64,000 bases of DNA, from the NCBI RefSeq assembly GCF_011326755.1, contig NZ_JAAOIE010000003.1, positions 62,001-126,000 on the forward strand, in the 5' to 3' direction. The DNA comes from Cochlodiniinecator piscidefendens. Lineage in GTDB: Bacteria > Pseudomonadota > Alphaproteobacteria > Rhodobacterales > Rhodobacteraceae. Under the pieces are notes generated by a model, which ran no database searches, was not told the DNA's origin, and saw nothing but the letters and a program-made list of their open reading frames with translations. Position 1 is the first letter of the stretch. Each line of letters begins with the position of its first letter. Shown here one piece after another: positions 1-8,805 of the stretch. Both the position numbers and the translations under genes were made by a program.

Positions 1-1397
1 CCTGGGACATCCTTATTTGTAGTGTACAGCATGTTGCCGCCAATTTCGGCGTCTATATTAATCCCTTTGATCTGGATAAAGCGAGGTTTTCCGTCGGTAA
101 ATACAGTCCCGGCAATGGATTTCTCGCGCTTATCCGTCACCACCGTCAGTTTGATGTAAGCGTCGAAAACGCCGGATTTTTCTTGTGTGGTTTTACTGAT
201 TTGAATTCCGCGTTCTTTAGCGATCACAGGGGCAGACACCATATTTACGACGGGGTTAGATGCCTTCATTACGCCTGCAATTGCAGCGCAATTCAGAGCT
301 GCGAGGTTCATTTCCGCGACAGCGCCGTCATAGGTGATATTGATGGCTTTGATCGGTTCGTCGGTCATTTGTCCGACAAACGCGCCCAAATGCTCAGACA
401 GTTTGACCCAAGGCCCCATGACTTTGGCTTCTTCGGCAGAAACAGAAGGCATATTGAGTGAATTAGTGACAGCCCCGGTTAACAGAAAATCAGACATTTG
501 TTCCGCTACTTGAAGTGCGACATTTTCCTGCGCCTCAGTCGTTGCTGCGCCAAGATGCGGAGTGCACACAACATTCGGCAAGTTGAACAATGGGCTGTCG
601 GTCGCAGGCTCTACTTCGAAAACATCGAATGCAGCACCAGCGACTTGGCCGGATTTTAGGGCGTCAGCCAATGCAGCTTCATCTACCAAGCCGCCACGCG
701 CACAATTAATGATCCGTACGCCGGGCTTCATTTTTGCAATTGCATCTGCGTCGATGATTTTGCGTGTTTGGTCGGTAAGTGGGACGTGCAGCGTGATAAA
801 ATCAGATTTTTCAAGCAACTCATCTAATTCAACTTTGCGAACGCCTAACTTATCTGCGCGTTCTTCGGACAGAAACGGATCATATGCGGTGACGCGCATT
901 TTCAAACCGCGGGCGCGATCACAAACGATACCGCCAATGTTTCCAGCGCCAATAACGCCAAGGGTTTTATTTGTTAACTCAACCCCCATAAAACGGGATT
1001 TTTCCCATTTACCAGCATGCGTGCTGGCACTGGCTTCAGGAATTTGGCGTGCTACAGCAAACATCATTGCAATCGCATGTTCCGCCGTCGTGATCATGTT
1101 GCCAAAAGGCGTGTTCATGACGATCACACCCTTTTTAGACGCGGCGGGAATATCCACGTTGTCAACGCCGATCCCGGCGCGCGCGATCACCTTTAGGTTT
1201 TCGGCATTTGCTAGAATTTTTTCGGTTACTTTGGTTGCTGAGCGAATAGCCAGCCCGTCATATTGACTGATCACTTCAGCCAGACGATCTTTGTCTTTGC
1301 CGAGATTGGGTTCGAAATCCACGTCGATACCGCGATCACGGAAAATTTGGACAGCGGTTTCGCTCAGTTTGTCTGATACAAGTACTTTGGGAGCCAT
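1..1397 (-). CDS. serA: D-3-phosphoglycerate dehydrogenase, C-terminus cut by window edge
   Basis: Oxidises 3-phosphoglycerate to 3-phosphohydroxypyruvate with NAD+, the first step of serine synthesis, in the cytosol. About 465 codons are visible from ATG at 1397; the C-terminal ACT-type regulatory part runs off the left edge. Translation shows the 2-hydroxyacid dehydrogenase fold: an N-terminal MAPKVLVSDKLSE segment, the catalytic-domain stretch ARAGIGVDNVD, the nucleotide-binding glycines in GVIGAGNIGG, and the late catalytic region INCARGGLVDE followed by TPHLGAAT with the active-site His. The rest matches the allosteric substrate-binding domain of long-form SerA. It lies 75 bases downstream of serC on the same strand, so serC-serA is probably one transcript. 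Identification is very secure. Confidence 0.95.
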   Translation of the reverse strand, partial: MAPKVLVSDKLSETAVQIFRDRGIDVDFEPNLGKDKDRLAEVISQYDGLAIRSATKVTEKILANAENLKVIARAGIGVDNVDIPAASKKGVIVMNTPFGNMITTAEHAIAMMFAVARQIPEASASTHAGKWEKSRFMGVELTNKTLGVIGAGNIGGIVCDRARGLKMRVTAYDPFLSEERADKLGVRKVELDELLEKSDFITLHVPLTDQTRKIIDADAIAKMKPGVRIINCARGGLVDEAALADALKSGQVAGAAFDVFEVEPATDSPLFNLPNVVCTPHLGAATTEAQENVALQVAEQMSDFLLTGAVTNSLNMPSVSAEEAKVMGPWVKLSEHLGAFVGQMTDEPIKAINITYDGAVAEMNLAALNCAAIAGVMKASNPVVNMVSAPVIAKERGIQISKTTQEKSGVFDAYIKLTVVTDKREKSIAGTVFTDGKPRFIQIKGINIDAEIGGNMLYTTNKDVP

Positions 1398-1472
1398 GGG
1401 AATTTACCTTAGTCTATCATTTGTGTCGACTCTGCGCGCAGAAATTCCGGCGCAGAGCGTGCATTCAGTGGA

Positions 1473-2630
1473 TCAAGCGGCAGTAAGCTGTGCGTTAAGT
1501 TCGGCGTTAAACGCCCATTCGATCCATGGCAGAAGTGCTTCTACATTTGTGGGTTCGACTGTCGCGCCGCACCAGATACGCAAACCCGCTGGGGCATCAC
1601 GGTAGGCACCAATGTCGTAGGCGACGCCTTCGTTTTCCAACCGTTTTGCAACGGCTTTGGCAAAAGACGGCCCATCTTTGATCCGATCATCCGTGAACTT
1701 GAGGCAAACCGATGTATTGGACTGCGTTGCAGGATCGGCAGTCAGAAATTCGACCCAATCATGGGATTGAACAAACTCTTGAATTGCGTTCAAACTGGCG
1801 TCTGCACGAGCGATAAGAGCTGTTAACCCGCCAAGTGATTTTGCCCAGTTGAGTGCAAATAAATAATCTTCAACACATAACATCGATGGCGTGTTTATCG
1901 TTGCACCCGTGAAAATTCCGTCGATCAATTTGCTGCCTTTGGTCATGCGGAAAATCTTGGGTAGTGGCCATGCAGGCGCATATGTTTCCAAGCGCTCTAC
2001 CGCGCAAGGGGAGAGAACAATAACGCCGTGCGCGCCTTCTCCACCCAGAACTTTCTGCCAGCTAAAGGTTGTAACGTCGAGTTTTTCCCAAGGCAGGTTT
2101 TGGGCAAAAGCTGCGGAGGTTGCGTCGCAAATGGTTAGGCCCGCGCGGTCGGCTGGGATAAAGTCACCATTAGGTACACGGACACCTGAGGTGGTTCCAT
2201 TCCACGTGAAAACGACATCATTGTCGAAATTGATCTTGCCCAGATCCGGCAGATGGCCATAGTCAGCTTCATGAATGTTGGCTTCAAGTTTCAGCTGTTT
2301 CAGCACATCGGTTACCCAACCTTTGCCAAAACTTTCCCAAGCAGCCATATCAATACCGCGTGCGCCCAAAAGCGACCAAAGCGCCATTTCAACAGCACCT
2401 GTGTCAGAAGCTGGTACAATGCCAATTTTGTAGTCAGCGGGAATTTGCAAAACATCGCGCGTTGTTTCGATCGCGTCCTTCAGGCGTGTTTTACCTATGG
2501 CCGCACGATGCGAACGGCCCAATGGTGCTTCGGCCAAGGCATCAATTGTCCATGTGGGGGGTTTGGCGCAAGGACCAGAAGAAAAACGCGGATCATTCGG
2601 CCGCGCGGCCGGTGTAGTCATATCAATCAT
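1473..2630 (-). CDS. serC: Phosphoserine aminotransferase
   Basis: PLP-dependent transaminase making O-phosphoserine from 3-phosphohydroxypyruvate and glutamate, second step of serine synthesis. The 385-residue protein begins [20 protein letters not shown] and contains the family's [10 protein letters not shown] opening and the PLP-lysine neighbourhood [15 protein letters not shown]. This is the longer alphaproteobacterial SerC type rather than the roughly 360-residue enterobacterial form. ATG at 2630 follows GAGAGGG a few bases upstream; Met4 is an alternative start. First gene of the serC-serA unit, divergent from serB. The 5' leader contains paired segments that involve the ribosome-binding site (separate entry). 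Confidence 0.95.
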   Translation of the reverse strand: MIDMTTPAARPNDPRFSSGPCAKPPTWTIDALAEAPLGRSHRAAIGKTRLKDAIETTRDVLQIPADYKIGIVPASDTGAVEMALWSLLGARGIDMAAWESFGKGWVTDVLKQLKLEANIHEADYGHLPDLGKINFDNDVVFTWNGTTSGVRVPNGDFIPADRAGLTICDATSAAFAQNLPWEKLDVTTFSWQKVLGGEGAHGVIVLSPCAVERLETYAPAWPLPKIFRMTKGSKLIDGIFTGATINTPSMLCVEDYLFALNWAKSLGGLTALIARADASLNAIQEFVQSHDWVEFLTADPATQSNTSVCLKFTDDRIKDGPSFAKAVAKRLENEGVAYDIGAYRDAPAGLRIWCGATVEPTNVEALLPWIEWAFNAELNAQLTAA

Positions 2631-2640
2631 GATACCCTCT

Positions 2641-2720
2641 CAGATATAAGCCCCTCGTTGGGGAGGGGTGTCCCACAGACAGAGCTAAGGGGGCTTTCGG
2701 GCTAGTACAACCCGGAAAAA
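2641..2720 (-). promoter_or_regulatory. Probable serC leader RNA (cis-regulatory)
   Basis: The 5' leader of serC, read on the minus strand, holds a hairpin with arms CGGGTT and AGCCCG (2698-2714, one G-T pair). It then has AAGCCCC (within 2689-2696) and a second hairpin CCCCTC/GAGGGG (2651-2668), and finally the GAGAGGG ribosome-binding site. AAGCCCC can pair with GGGGCTT at the far side of the second hairpin, and CCCCTC can pair with the ribosome-binding site, so mutually exclusive folds are possible. The serC leader motif (Rfam) is known upstream of serC-serA in some alphaproteobacteria, with its last stem covering the ribosome-binding site. Position and architecture fit, but a covariance-model match was not tested. 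Confidence 0.6.
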
Positions 2721-2784
2721 GACATTAATACGTCGCTTAAGTGAATAAAAACGACCAAAATCTCCACTATCGGAAACCAAATCC

Positions 2785-3660
2785 ATGTTTATCGTCACAC
2801 TGCTAACAAACCCTAATCAACCATTACTAACCGCTTCAGTAGTTGACGCATTACGCAACGCGTGGGGTGGTGGGGATGTTCAGTGGCTTTGTCCTGATGT
2901 CGCCGCAGAGTTTTCCATTTCTGAAATTCCATCAAACCGCTGGGATGTTTGGGCAGATCTTCAGAAGCACAGTGTTGATCTTATTGTGCAGCCTGCCGAA
3001 GGCCGCAAAAAGAAAATGTTGATCGCAGATATGGACAGCACAATGATCGAGCAAGAATGCATCGATGAACTCGCGGCGGAAGCCGGAGTGGGGGATCATG
3101 TGGCGGGTATTACCGCCCGCGCGATGAACGGCGAACTGGATTTCGAGGCGGCGTTAAAGGAACGTGTTGGTCTATTGCGTGGCCTGCCAGAAACAGTGAT
3201 CGACGACGTTTTGGCACGGCGTATTTCGCTTATGCCAGGTGGCGCCCATTTGGTGGCTACAATGAAAAAAAACGGAGCCTATGCTGCGCTGGTTTCAGGA
3301 GGATTTACAGCCTTTACTCAAAGCGTTGCGACAAAGCTTGGGTTTGATGAAAACCGTGCCAATACGTTGAAAATCGATGATGGAAAACTGACCGGGGAAG
3401 TTGGGTTGCCGATCTTGGGGCGCGCCGCAAAGGTCGAAGCATTAGAGGATATTTCTGTGCGCTTAGGGCTGGCGCTTTCTGAAGTTATGGCCGTGGGGGA
3501 CGGTGCAAATGATCTCGGAATGTTGGGGCGCGCGGGGGCAGGCGTTGCGTTGCACGCTAAGCCGACAGTTGCGGCTGAGTGTGATATTCGGATCAATCAC
3601 GGGGACCTGACGGCGCTGTTATATATACAGGGTTATACGCGGGCAGATTTCATTGATTAA
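2785..3660 (+). CDS. serB: Phosphoserine phosphatase
   Basis: HAD-superfamily phosphatase that hydrolyses O-phosphoserine to serine, the last step of the pathway started by the divergent serC-serA. The 291-residue protein has an N-terminal ACT-like stretch of about 75 residues. HAD motif I, DMDST, follows at residues 82-86 with Asp82 as nucleophile and Asp84 as acid/base. SGGFT (motif II) comes next, then a conserved Lys, and GDGANDLGML (motif IV). Length and order match long-form SerB. ATG at 2785 has only a weak purine stretch (GGAAA) upstream. All three serine-pathway enzymes therefore sit together here. The gene ends in an AT-rich gap before an ArsR regulator. Confidence 0.95.
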   Translation: MFIVTLLTNPNQPLLTASVVDALRNAWGGGDVQWLCPDVAAEFSISEIPSNRWDVWADLQKHSVDLIVQPAEGRKKKMLIADMDSTMIEQECIDELAAEAGVGDHVAGITARAMNGELDFEAALKERVGLLRGLPETVIDDVLARRISLMPGGAHLVATMKKNGAYAALVSGGFTAFTQSVATKLGFDENRANTLKIDDGKLTGEVGLPILGRAAKVEALEDISVRLGLALSEVMAVGDGANDLGMLGRAGAGVALHAKPTVAAECDIRINHGDLTALLYIQGYTRADFID

Positions 3661-3696
3661 CTAAATTGTTAATTAACTGTTGATTTAATTACTAGC

Positions 3697-3723
3697 ATTT
3701 GTCATGTTTAACTCATGACAAAT
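3697..3723. promoter_or_regulatory. Palindromic operator over the start codon of the ArsR gene
   Basis: Perfect 10-base inverted repeat ATTTGTCATG / CATGACAAAT separated by 7 bases (TTTAACT). The right arm contains the ATG of the ArsR-family gene at 3715. A dimeric winged-helix repressor would be expected to bind such a site, so autoregulation is likely. No Shine-Dalgarno sequence lies in front of the ATG, so the mRNA may be leaderless or very short-leadered. The palindrome itself is directly visible; its function is inferred. Confidence 0.55.
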
Positions 3724-4047
3724 TTACCAACCACATTTGCCGCCCTTTCTGATCCAACGCGTTTTGCAATGGTGGAACGTTTGATGGCTGAGGGGGCGTT
3801 GCCCGCAGGCGCGCTTTCGGCTGGGGTCGAGATCTCTGCGCCCGCCATTTCACGCCACCTTAAAACTCTGCGTGCTGCTGGCGTTATTCAGCAAGAGGTC
3901 AAAGGCACGCATAGGATTTATTCTGTGCGGCCTGAGGCTCTTCAAATGATCACGGCTTGGACGATGTCACATAGAGAGTTTTGGGAAAGCAGCATGAATC
4001 GCCTGGAAATGGCGCTTTCGGAATTTCAGGAGACCAAAGATGACTGA
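3715..4047 (+). CDS. ArsR-family transcriptional regulator
   Basis: Small winged-helix DNA-binding repressor of 110 residues. The opening LPTTFAALSDPTRFAMVERL and the recognition-helix stretch SAPAISRHLKTLRAAGVI are typical of ArsR/SmtB-type regulators of the subgroup paired with SRPBCC proteins. No metal-binding cysteine pair (CxC) is visible, so it is probably not a metal sensor. Its stop overlaps the start of the SRPBCC gene by 8 bases, indicating co-translation. A perfect palindrome covers its own start codon, suggesting autoregulation. Effector unknown. Confidence 0.88.
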   Translation: MTNLPTTFAALSDPTRFAMVERLMAEGALPAGALSAGVEISAPAISRHLKTLRAAGVIQQEVKGTHRIYSVRPEALQMITAWTMSHREFWESSMNRLEMALSEFQETKDD

Positions 4048-4468
4048 ACTTCGCATAGAGCGTTCTTTCGACGTGCCGCCAGAAACACTTTTTGCATTTA
4101 TTACGCAGACAAATCATCTGTTAGAATGGTGGGGGCCCGAAGGATTGCACGTTCCAGAACACGATCTGGACTTTTCCAAAACGGGGCCATGGTTTTCTGT
4201 TATGGTGAACCCTGAGGGCCAGCGCTACAAGGTGTCGGGGCAAGTCACCAGTGTAAACGCGCCGATGTCGGTCGGGTTCACTTGGGGCTGGCATGATGAG
4301 ACGGACCTACGTGGTGTAGAAAGCCATGTCACTTTAACCGTGTCACAACGAGACAATGGCGCGCATCTGGTGATTGAGCACCGCGATCTACCCAACGACG
4401 AGGCGCGCGATAATCATAATCAGGGGTGGAGTTCGAGCCTTATTAAATTGGAACGCCTTACACATTAA
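4040..4468 (+). CDS. SRPBCC (AHSA1-type) domain protein
   Basis: 142-residue cytosolic protein of the START/Bet v1-like fold, AHSA1 subgroup, recognised by the opening ELRIERSFDVPPETLFAFIT, LEWWGPEG in the first third, and the C-terminal GWSSSLIKLERL helix. These proteins form a hydrophobic ligand cavity; the ligand of this one is unknown. It overlaps the ArsR gene by 8 bases and is followed by a YCII protein 19 bases downstream. ArsR plus SRPBCC plus YCII is a recurring three-gene arrangement in proteobacteria, suggesting a shared stress or small-molecule role; this is inference from context. Confidence 0.85.
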   Translation: MTELRIERSFDVPPETLFAFITQTNHLLEWWGPEGLHVPEHDLDFSKTGPWFSVMVNPEGQRYKVSGQVTSVNAPMSVGFTWGWHDETDLRGVESHVTLTVSQRDNGAHLVIEHRDLPNDEARDNHNQGWSSSLIKLERLTH

Positions 4469-4487
4469 GACCAAAGGAGAACTGAAA

Positions 4488-4802
4488 ATGGCACAATTTC
4501 TATTTGTTTATCATGGCGGAGCAACGCCAAAAGACGAAGCCGAAACAGCTGAAGTTATGGCTGCTTGGGGCGCATGGTTTGAAGGAATGGGAAGTGCCGT
4601 GGTAGTGCCGGGCGCACCCGTGGGGATGTCGCAAACGGTGTCCGCCACAGGTGTCGCGAATGACGGTGGATCAAACCCGGCATCAGGCTACACGGTTATC
4701 GAAGCGACCAGCATTGATGATGCAACGGCGCATGCCAAAAACTGCCCAATGGTTGTTAATGGCAGCGGCTCGGTTGAGGTTGCGGAAATTCATGAAATGT
4801 AA
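4488..4802 (+). CDS. YCII-family protein
   Basis: 104-residue ferredoxin-like alpha/beta protein beginning MAQFLFVYHGG, with the family's W-G-A-WFEGMGSAVV stretch and the closing MVVNGSGSVEVAEI region. The start is ATG 4488 because AAGGAGA lies at 4474-4480; an in-frame upstream extension to 4374 overlaps the SRPBCC gene and lacks a ribosome-binding site. YCII-like proteins are dimers with a putative His/Asp active site, and no reaction is known for this subgroup. Last gene of the ArsR-SRPBCC-YCII operon; a terminator hairpin follows directly. Confidence 0.85.
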   Translation: MAQFLFVYHGGATPKDEAETAEVMAAWGAWFEGMGSAVVVPGAPVGMSQTVSATGVANDGGSNPASGYTVIEATSIDDATAHAKNCPMVVNGSGSVEVAEIHEM

Positions 4803-4806
4803 GCGA

Positions 4807-4830
4807 AAGGGCGGCTCATAGGCCGCCCTT
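4807..4830. terminator. Bidirectional terminator hairpin
   Basis: Nine-base perfect stem AAGGGCGGC / GCCGCCCTT with a 6-base loop, between the convergent YCII gene and the asparaginase-II gene. The arms end in AA/TT but there is no long T-run. Confidence 0.7.
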
Positions 4831-4834
4831 CGTA

Positions 4835-5833
4835 TTAACAGAACCCTTCGGCTGGTTTGATTTGACCTGTCACCAACCCATCCCAATTTTTTATAGGCGG
4901 GTTTAGTCGTTTTTGCGCGGCAGGGTGGTTCGGGTCAAGCACACCAAGTTTGACCAAGATTGCAGCAATCGCACATTCAGATCCACGTGTGGTGCCATCC
5001 GTAATTTTCAGCGCAACGCCAAGTTTCTTTTCAGGAATGATCGCAATGAAAACGGCCTCGGCGCCGGTTTTAATTGAAACACGGCCATCCATGGCCCGCA
5101 TCAATTCTGTGCAAGCGCGCCCTTCGCCAGCCACCAGTTCCGGGAATGCGGCCATGGCTTGGGTCAATCGCGCGGCGGCGCGTTCACGGGCGAAACTGGC
5201 GTCAACTGACGCGGAGGCAAAAAACGCCATCGCTTTGGCCAAACCATGGACTGTGGTGGCAAAATTTGGGGCTGAGCAGCCGTCAACGCCAAACCCCGGC
5301 GTGTCCTGCCCTGTGACATCTTCAAACGCGTCTTTTACCGCGACCTGCAAAGGGTGTTTGGGATCAACATAATTGGCCGCGCCAGCAATGTGTTTGTTAA
5401 ACGTCAGAAAACCTGAATGTTTCCCTGAACAGTTGTTGTGAATACGACACGGGCTTTCACCCGAACGGATCATTTCGCGAAAATCGCCCTTGTCTGATGG
5501 GTCTTGAGGTCCGCAAATCAAATTATCATTGCCAAGTTCAAGCTCTGATAGCCACGCCGAAACACGGTCTGTATGAATTTTTGCGCCTTGATGCGATGCA
5601 CAAGACAACGCCAATTGTTCTTGGCTCAATCCAAATGCATCTGCGGCGCCACTTTCGACCAACGGAAGCGCTTGCAGCATTTTGCACGACGAACGCGGTA
5701 AAATCACCTGATCCGGGTTGCCCCAAGCCTCAATGATATGCCCATTTGCGTCGCAAACTACGGCATGTCCTGTGTGGACGGACTCTAAAAACGGGCCGCG
5801 CCAGACCTCTGCCATGGGAATTGGTTGTGTCAT
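4835..5833 (-). CDS. Asparaginase II family protein
   Basis: 332-residue cytosolic protein of the L-asparaginase II family (the Rhizobium AnsA-like type, unrelated to E. coli AnsB). Recognisable stretches are MAEVWRGPFLESVHTGHAVV at the N-terminus, the SCASHQGAKIHTDRVS stretch, the HNNCSGKHSGFL motif, and the Ser/Lys-rich SIKTGAEAVFIAI near the C-terminus. Start chosen at ATG 5833 because AGGAGGATCATCA precedes it; the longer frame to 5884 has no such signal. Predicted to hydrolyse asparagine to aspartate and ammonia, though several family members remain untested. Convergent with the YCII operon across a shared terminator. Confidence 0.88.
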   Translation of the reverse strand: MTQPIPMAEVWRGPFLESVHTGHAVVCDANGHIIEAWGNPDQVILPRSSCKMLQALPLVESGAADAFGLSQEQLALSCASHQGAKIHTDRVSAWLSELELGNDNLICGPQDPSDKGDFREMIRSGESPCRIHNNCSGKHSGFLTFNKHIAGAANYVDPKHPLQVAVKDAFEDVTGQDTPGFGVDGCSAPNFATTVHGLAKAMAFFASASVDASFARERAAARLTQAMAAFPELVAGEGRACTELMRAMDGRVSIKTGAEAVFIAIIPEKKLGVALKITDGTTRGSECAIAAILVKLGVLDPNHPAAQKRLNPPIKNWDGLVTGQIKPAEGFC

Positions 5834-6010
5834 TGATGATCCTCCTGCGCTGTCTGCGCAATTTTCCGCTAACGGGGCTTTCAAAAGCCGACCAGAATAC
5901 GTTATTATGTTCGCATCTGGTATGAAAGCCGGAACCGTTACAAATTGACCAATAGAATGTCAGGACGGTCCGGTGCATTTGAGGTAAATACAGCTGGAGG
6001 CTGTTCAACT

Positions 6011-6541
6011 ATGGCAAACTCACTTCTTTGCGGTCTTGGTGGCGCAATTCTTGCGATATCTGCTGTTGCAGCACAAGCGCAATCGACATCTGAAAATAGG
6101 GTCGCGTCCGAGCGCGCCTGGAGCGTTTTTGTTGATAATGATCCGACCGAATGCTGGGTTGTGTCTGTACCAACCGAAACTGTGAACACGCGAGGCGGGC
6201 GTCAGGTTGCCGTGAACCGCAGCGAAATCCAAATGTTTGTATCCTACCGTCCTGCGTCAAACGTCGCGGGCGAGGTTTCTTTCACTGGTGGCTATCCGTT
6301 TGCTGAAAACTCAACCGTGCAGCTGGCCATTGGTGACAGCTCGTTTGATTTGTTCACAACCGGCGAAAATGCTTGGGCTGCTACCACAGCTGATGATCGT
6401 TCTATCGCAACCGCAATGAAACGCGGCACCGAGGCCGTGATTACAGGCCGTTCTTCGCGCGGGACAACCACGCGCGATACATTTTCGCTGTTTGGCTTTA
6501 CAGCCGCGTTAGAAGAGGCTGAAAGCCGCTGCACCAACTAA
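6011..6541 (+). CDS. IalB-family (invasion-associated locus B) secreted protein
   Basis: 176-residue exported protein. The N-terminus MANSLLCGLGGAILAISAVA plus AQAQS looks like a cleavable signal peptide with cleavage after AQA. The mature part carries the stretch WSVFVDNDPTECWVVSVPTE, then SFTGGYPF and a C-terminal GRSSRGTTTRDTFSLFGF. This matches the IalB-like family common in Rhodobacteraceae, often found directly before rlmN. The ATG at 6011 has GGAGG at 5996-6000, and an upstream in-frame start at 5945 lacks a ribosome-binding site. Two cysteines of the mature chain (in the ECWV and SRCTN segments) could form a disulphide. Periplasmic function unknown; 'invasion' is inherited from Bartonella. 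Confidence 0.82.
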   Translation: MANSLLCGLGGAILAISAVAAQAQSTSENRVASERAWSVFVDNDPTECWVVSVPTETVNTRGGRQVAVNRSEIQMFVSYRPASNVAGEVSFTGGYPFAENSTVQLAIGDSSFDLFTTGENAWAATTADDRSIATAMKRGTEAVITGRSSRGTTTRDTFSLFGFTAALEEAESRCTN

Positions 6542-6673
6542 GTGCCAGTTTGTAAATCACTTCGGGCGACGCATCTTCAAAACTGCGTTGCCGTATCGGT
6601 TCGTGCTTAGGGTGGTTCCCTTTTGACGATCTGTGCTATATGGAACGCGCTTCGATGATATGAGGACGCGCCG

Positions 6674-7858
6674 ATGTCTGCTTCTGCACCAATTACCCAA
6701 GACGTGATGACCATCCCCCGTAAGCAGCCTGAGGGCGGCAAACAGAACCTGATCGGGCTGACGCGCGATGGGATGAAAGAGGCATTACAAGCGGCAGGTA
6801 CTCCGGAAAAGCAATTAAAAATGCGCAGCGGTCAGGTCTGGCAATGGCTTTATGAAAAGGGCGTGCGCGACTTTGATTTGATGACCAACCTCAGCAAAAG
6901 CTATCGCGCATTGCTTGAGGAACATTTCGTCATTGAAATCCCCGAACTGGTGACCAAACAGGTTTCCGAAGATGGCACGCGTAAATACCTGGTGCGCATT
7001 GCAGGCGGTCACGAGGTCGAAGTCGTTTATATCCCCGAAGAGGGGCGCGGCACACTTTGTGTATCATCGCAAGTTGGTTGCACATTGACCTGTTCGTTCT
7101 GCCATACGGGGACGCAAAAACTGGTGCGCAACCTAACCGCTGGCGAAATTGTGGGCCAGATCATGATGGCGCGTGATGATCTGGGCGAATGGCCCGAACT
7201 TGGCGTCCCAAACCCGCCCGAAGCGCGTTTGCTGTCCAACATTGTTTTAATGGGAATGGGGGAGCCGCTCTATAATTTCGAAAACGTGCGTGATGCGATG
7301 AATATCGCGATGGACCCCGAAGGCATTTCACTGTCGCGTCGCCGGATTACCCTATCGACATCAGGCGTTGTTCCGGAAATCGCACGCACCGCGCAGGAAA
7401 TTGGATGCCTCTTGGCTGTGTCGTTTCACGCCACCACGGATGAGGTCCGCGATAAACTTGTTCCAATCAACAAACGCTGGAATATCGAAACTCTTTTGGA
7501 CGCTTTGCGGGCCTATCCAAAGGCGTCAAACTCTGAACGGATCACCTTTGAATACGTGATGCTAAAAGGCGTGAATGACAGTGACGAAGACGCGCATCGC
7601 CTGATTGAATTGATCAAAGGTATTCCAGCCAAGGTGAATTTGATCCCGTTCAATGAATGGCCTGGCTCACCTTATGAACGCTCTTCTAACAACCGTATTC
7701 GGGCGTTCTCTGACATCATTTTCAACGCGGGCTACGCATCGCCTGTGCGCAAACCCCGTGGCGAAGATATCATGGCGGCCTGTGGTCAGTTGAAATCTGA
7801 AACAGAACGCGTTCGCAAATCTAAACGTATGATCGAACGCGAAGCTGGGCTTTCCTGA
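6674..7858 (+). CDS. rlmN: Dual-specificity 23S rRNA/tRNA (adenine-C2) methyltransferase
   Basis: Radical-SAM enzyme that methylates C2 of adenosine 2503 in 23S rRNA and A37 in some tRNAs. The 394-residue protein shows the cluster-binding CxxxCxxC at Cys136, Cys140 and Cys143 ([12 protein letters not shown]), the GMGEPL motif, [29 protein letters not shown], and near the C-terminus AACGQL, whose Cys is the methyl-carrying residue in RlmN. The N-terminal stretch Gln-Val-Trp-Gln-Trp-Leu is also typical. Downstream of the IalB-family gene, as in many relatives. A hairpin follows the stop codon. Confidence 0.96.
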   Translation: MSASAPITQDVMTIPRKQPEGGKQNLIGLTRDGMKEALQAAGTPEKQLKMRSGQVWQWLYEKGVRDFDLMTNLSKSYRALLEEHFVIEIPELVTKQVSEDGTRKYLVRIAGGHEVEVVYIPEEGRGTLCVSSQVGCTLTCSFCHTGTQKLVRNLTAGEIVGQIMMARDDLGEWPELGVPNPPEARLLSNIVLMGMGEPLYNFENVRDAMNIAMDPEGISLSRRRITLSTSGVVPEIARTAQEIGCLLAVSFHATTDEVRDKLVPINKRWNIETLLDALRAYPKASNSERITFEYVMLKGVNDSDEDAHRLIELIKGIPAKVNLIPFNEWPGSPYERSSNNRIRAFSDIIFNAGYASPVRKPRGEDIMAACGQLKSETERVRKSKRMIEREAGLS

Positions 7859-7864
7859 AATGAA

Positions 7865-7880
7865 CGCCCCCTTGGGGGCG
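7865..7880. terminator. Hairpin between convergent rlmN and LOG-family gene
   Basis: CGCCCC / GGGGCG stem with a CTTG loop directly after the rlmN stop and before the stop of the convergent gene. There is no T-run, so it is a weak terminator or transcript-end stabiliser. Confidence 0.5.
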
Positions 7881-7894
7881 CTCTGGTAGAGTGT

Positions 7895-8710
7895 TTAGGC
7901 GTCCCAATTTTCGATGACGTCCATCGCTTCTTGGGCTGTCTCAACGAATTTGAACAGCTCCAGATCATCCGCTGAAATGGTTCCGGCATCCGAAAGCGCA
8001 TCCCAGTTGACGATTTTGCGCCAAAACGCTTCGCCGAACAATAGAACCGGAACGCGCTGCATGCGGCCCGTCTGGATCAGCGTCAGGGCCTCGAACAACT
8101 CGTCCAAAGTCCCGAATCCGCCCGGAAATGCGCAAATTGCTTTGGCGCGCATAAGGAAATGCATTTTGCGGATCGCAAAATAGTGGAAATTGAAACACAG
8201 CTCAGGCGTGACATATTCATTTGGGGCCTGCTCATGCGGAAGCACAATATTCAGCCCAATTGATGTACCACCCGCATCAATGGCGCCTCTGTTTCCGGCC
8301 TCCATGACGCCGGGGCCACCGCCGGTGATGATCACGTTTTCTTTGCCGTATGACTCCATCGATTTTACGGTCATCAGACGGGAAAATTCGCGTGCTTCAT
8401 CGTAATATTTAGACAAATCAGCCAGAGTTTCGGTGCGTGCAGAGTCCTTTTTGCTCGGTTCGGGAATCCGTGCGCCGCCAAATAAAACAATAGTTGATTC
8501 TATCCCGCGCTCTTCCAAAATCATCTCAGGTTTGAGCAATTCCAGCTGTAAACGAACGGGACGCAGTTCTGCCCGGCACATAAAATCATCATCGGCAAAG
8601 GCCAAGCGATAGGCGGGCGCCCGCGTCTGTGGCGTATCTGGGATGGTTTGTGCCGTTTCCATGTCCTGACGCGCGTAGCGCATAGGGTGTTTACGGGTTT
8701 CGTCGTTCAT
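7895..8710 (-). CDS. LOG-family (TIGR00730-type) Rossmann-fold protein
   Basis: 271 residues with the two hallmarks of the 'lysine decarboxylase-like' LOG family: GGGPGVMEAGNRGA and PGGFGTLDELFEALT, the latter with the active-site Glu. Characterised members are cytokinin-activating phosphoribohydrolases or nucleotide 5'-monophosphate nucleosidases, so N-glycosidic cleavage of a nucleotide is the best guess. The N-terminal extension of about 70 residues is longer than in short LOG proteins and matches the large subgroup of proteobacteria. ATG at 8710 follows AGGAG. Divergent from dapD. Confidence 0.88.
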   Translation of the reverse strand: MNDETRKHPMRYARQDMETAQTIPDTPQTRAPAYRLAFADDDFMCRAELRPVRLQLELLKPEMILEERGIESTIVLFGGARIPEPSKKDSARTETLADLSKYYDEAREFSRLMTVKSMESYGKENVIITGGGPGVMEAGNRGAIDAGGTSIGLNIVLPHEQAPNEYVTPELCFNFHYFAIRKMHFLMRAKAICAFPGGFGTLDELFEALTLIQTGRMQRVPVLLFGEAFWRKIVNWDALSDAGTISADDLELFKFVETAQEAMDVIENWDA

Positions 8711-8805
8711 TTACATACTCCTGACATGTCCTGCATTGCGCGATGCATTGTTTCTGGTTTATAGCCTTCGTCCAACCGAGGCCAGACACGTTTTGGAGGG
8801 ACCCC

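Noticed and set aside
562-1266. Long open frame on the plus strand opposite serA
   Set aside because: It is the mirror of serA, whose product is unmistakable; its translation is Ser/Arg/Thr-rich with no family resemblance.
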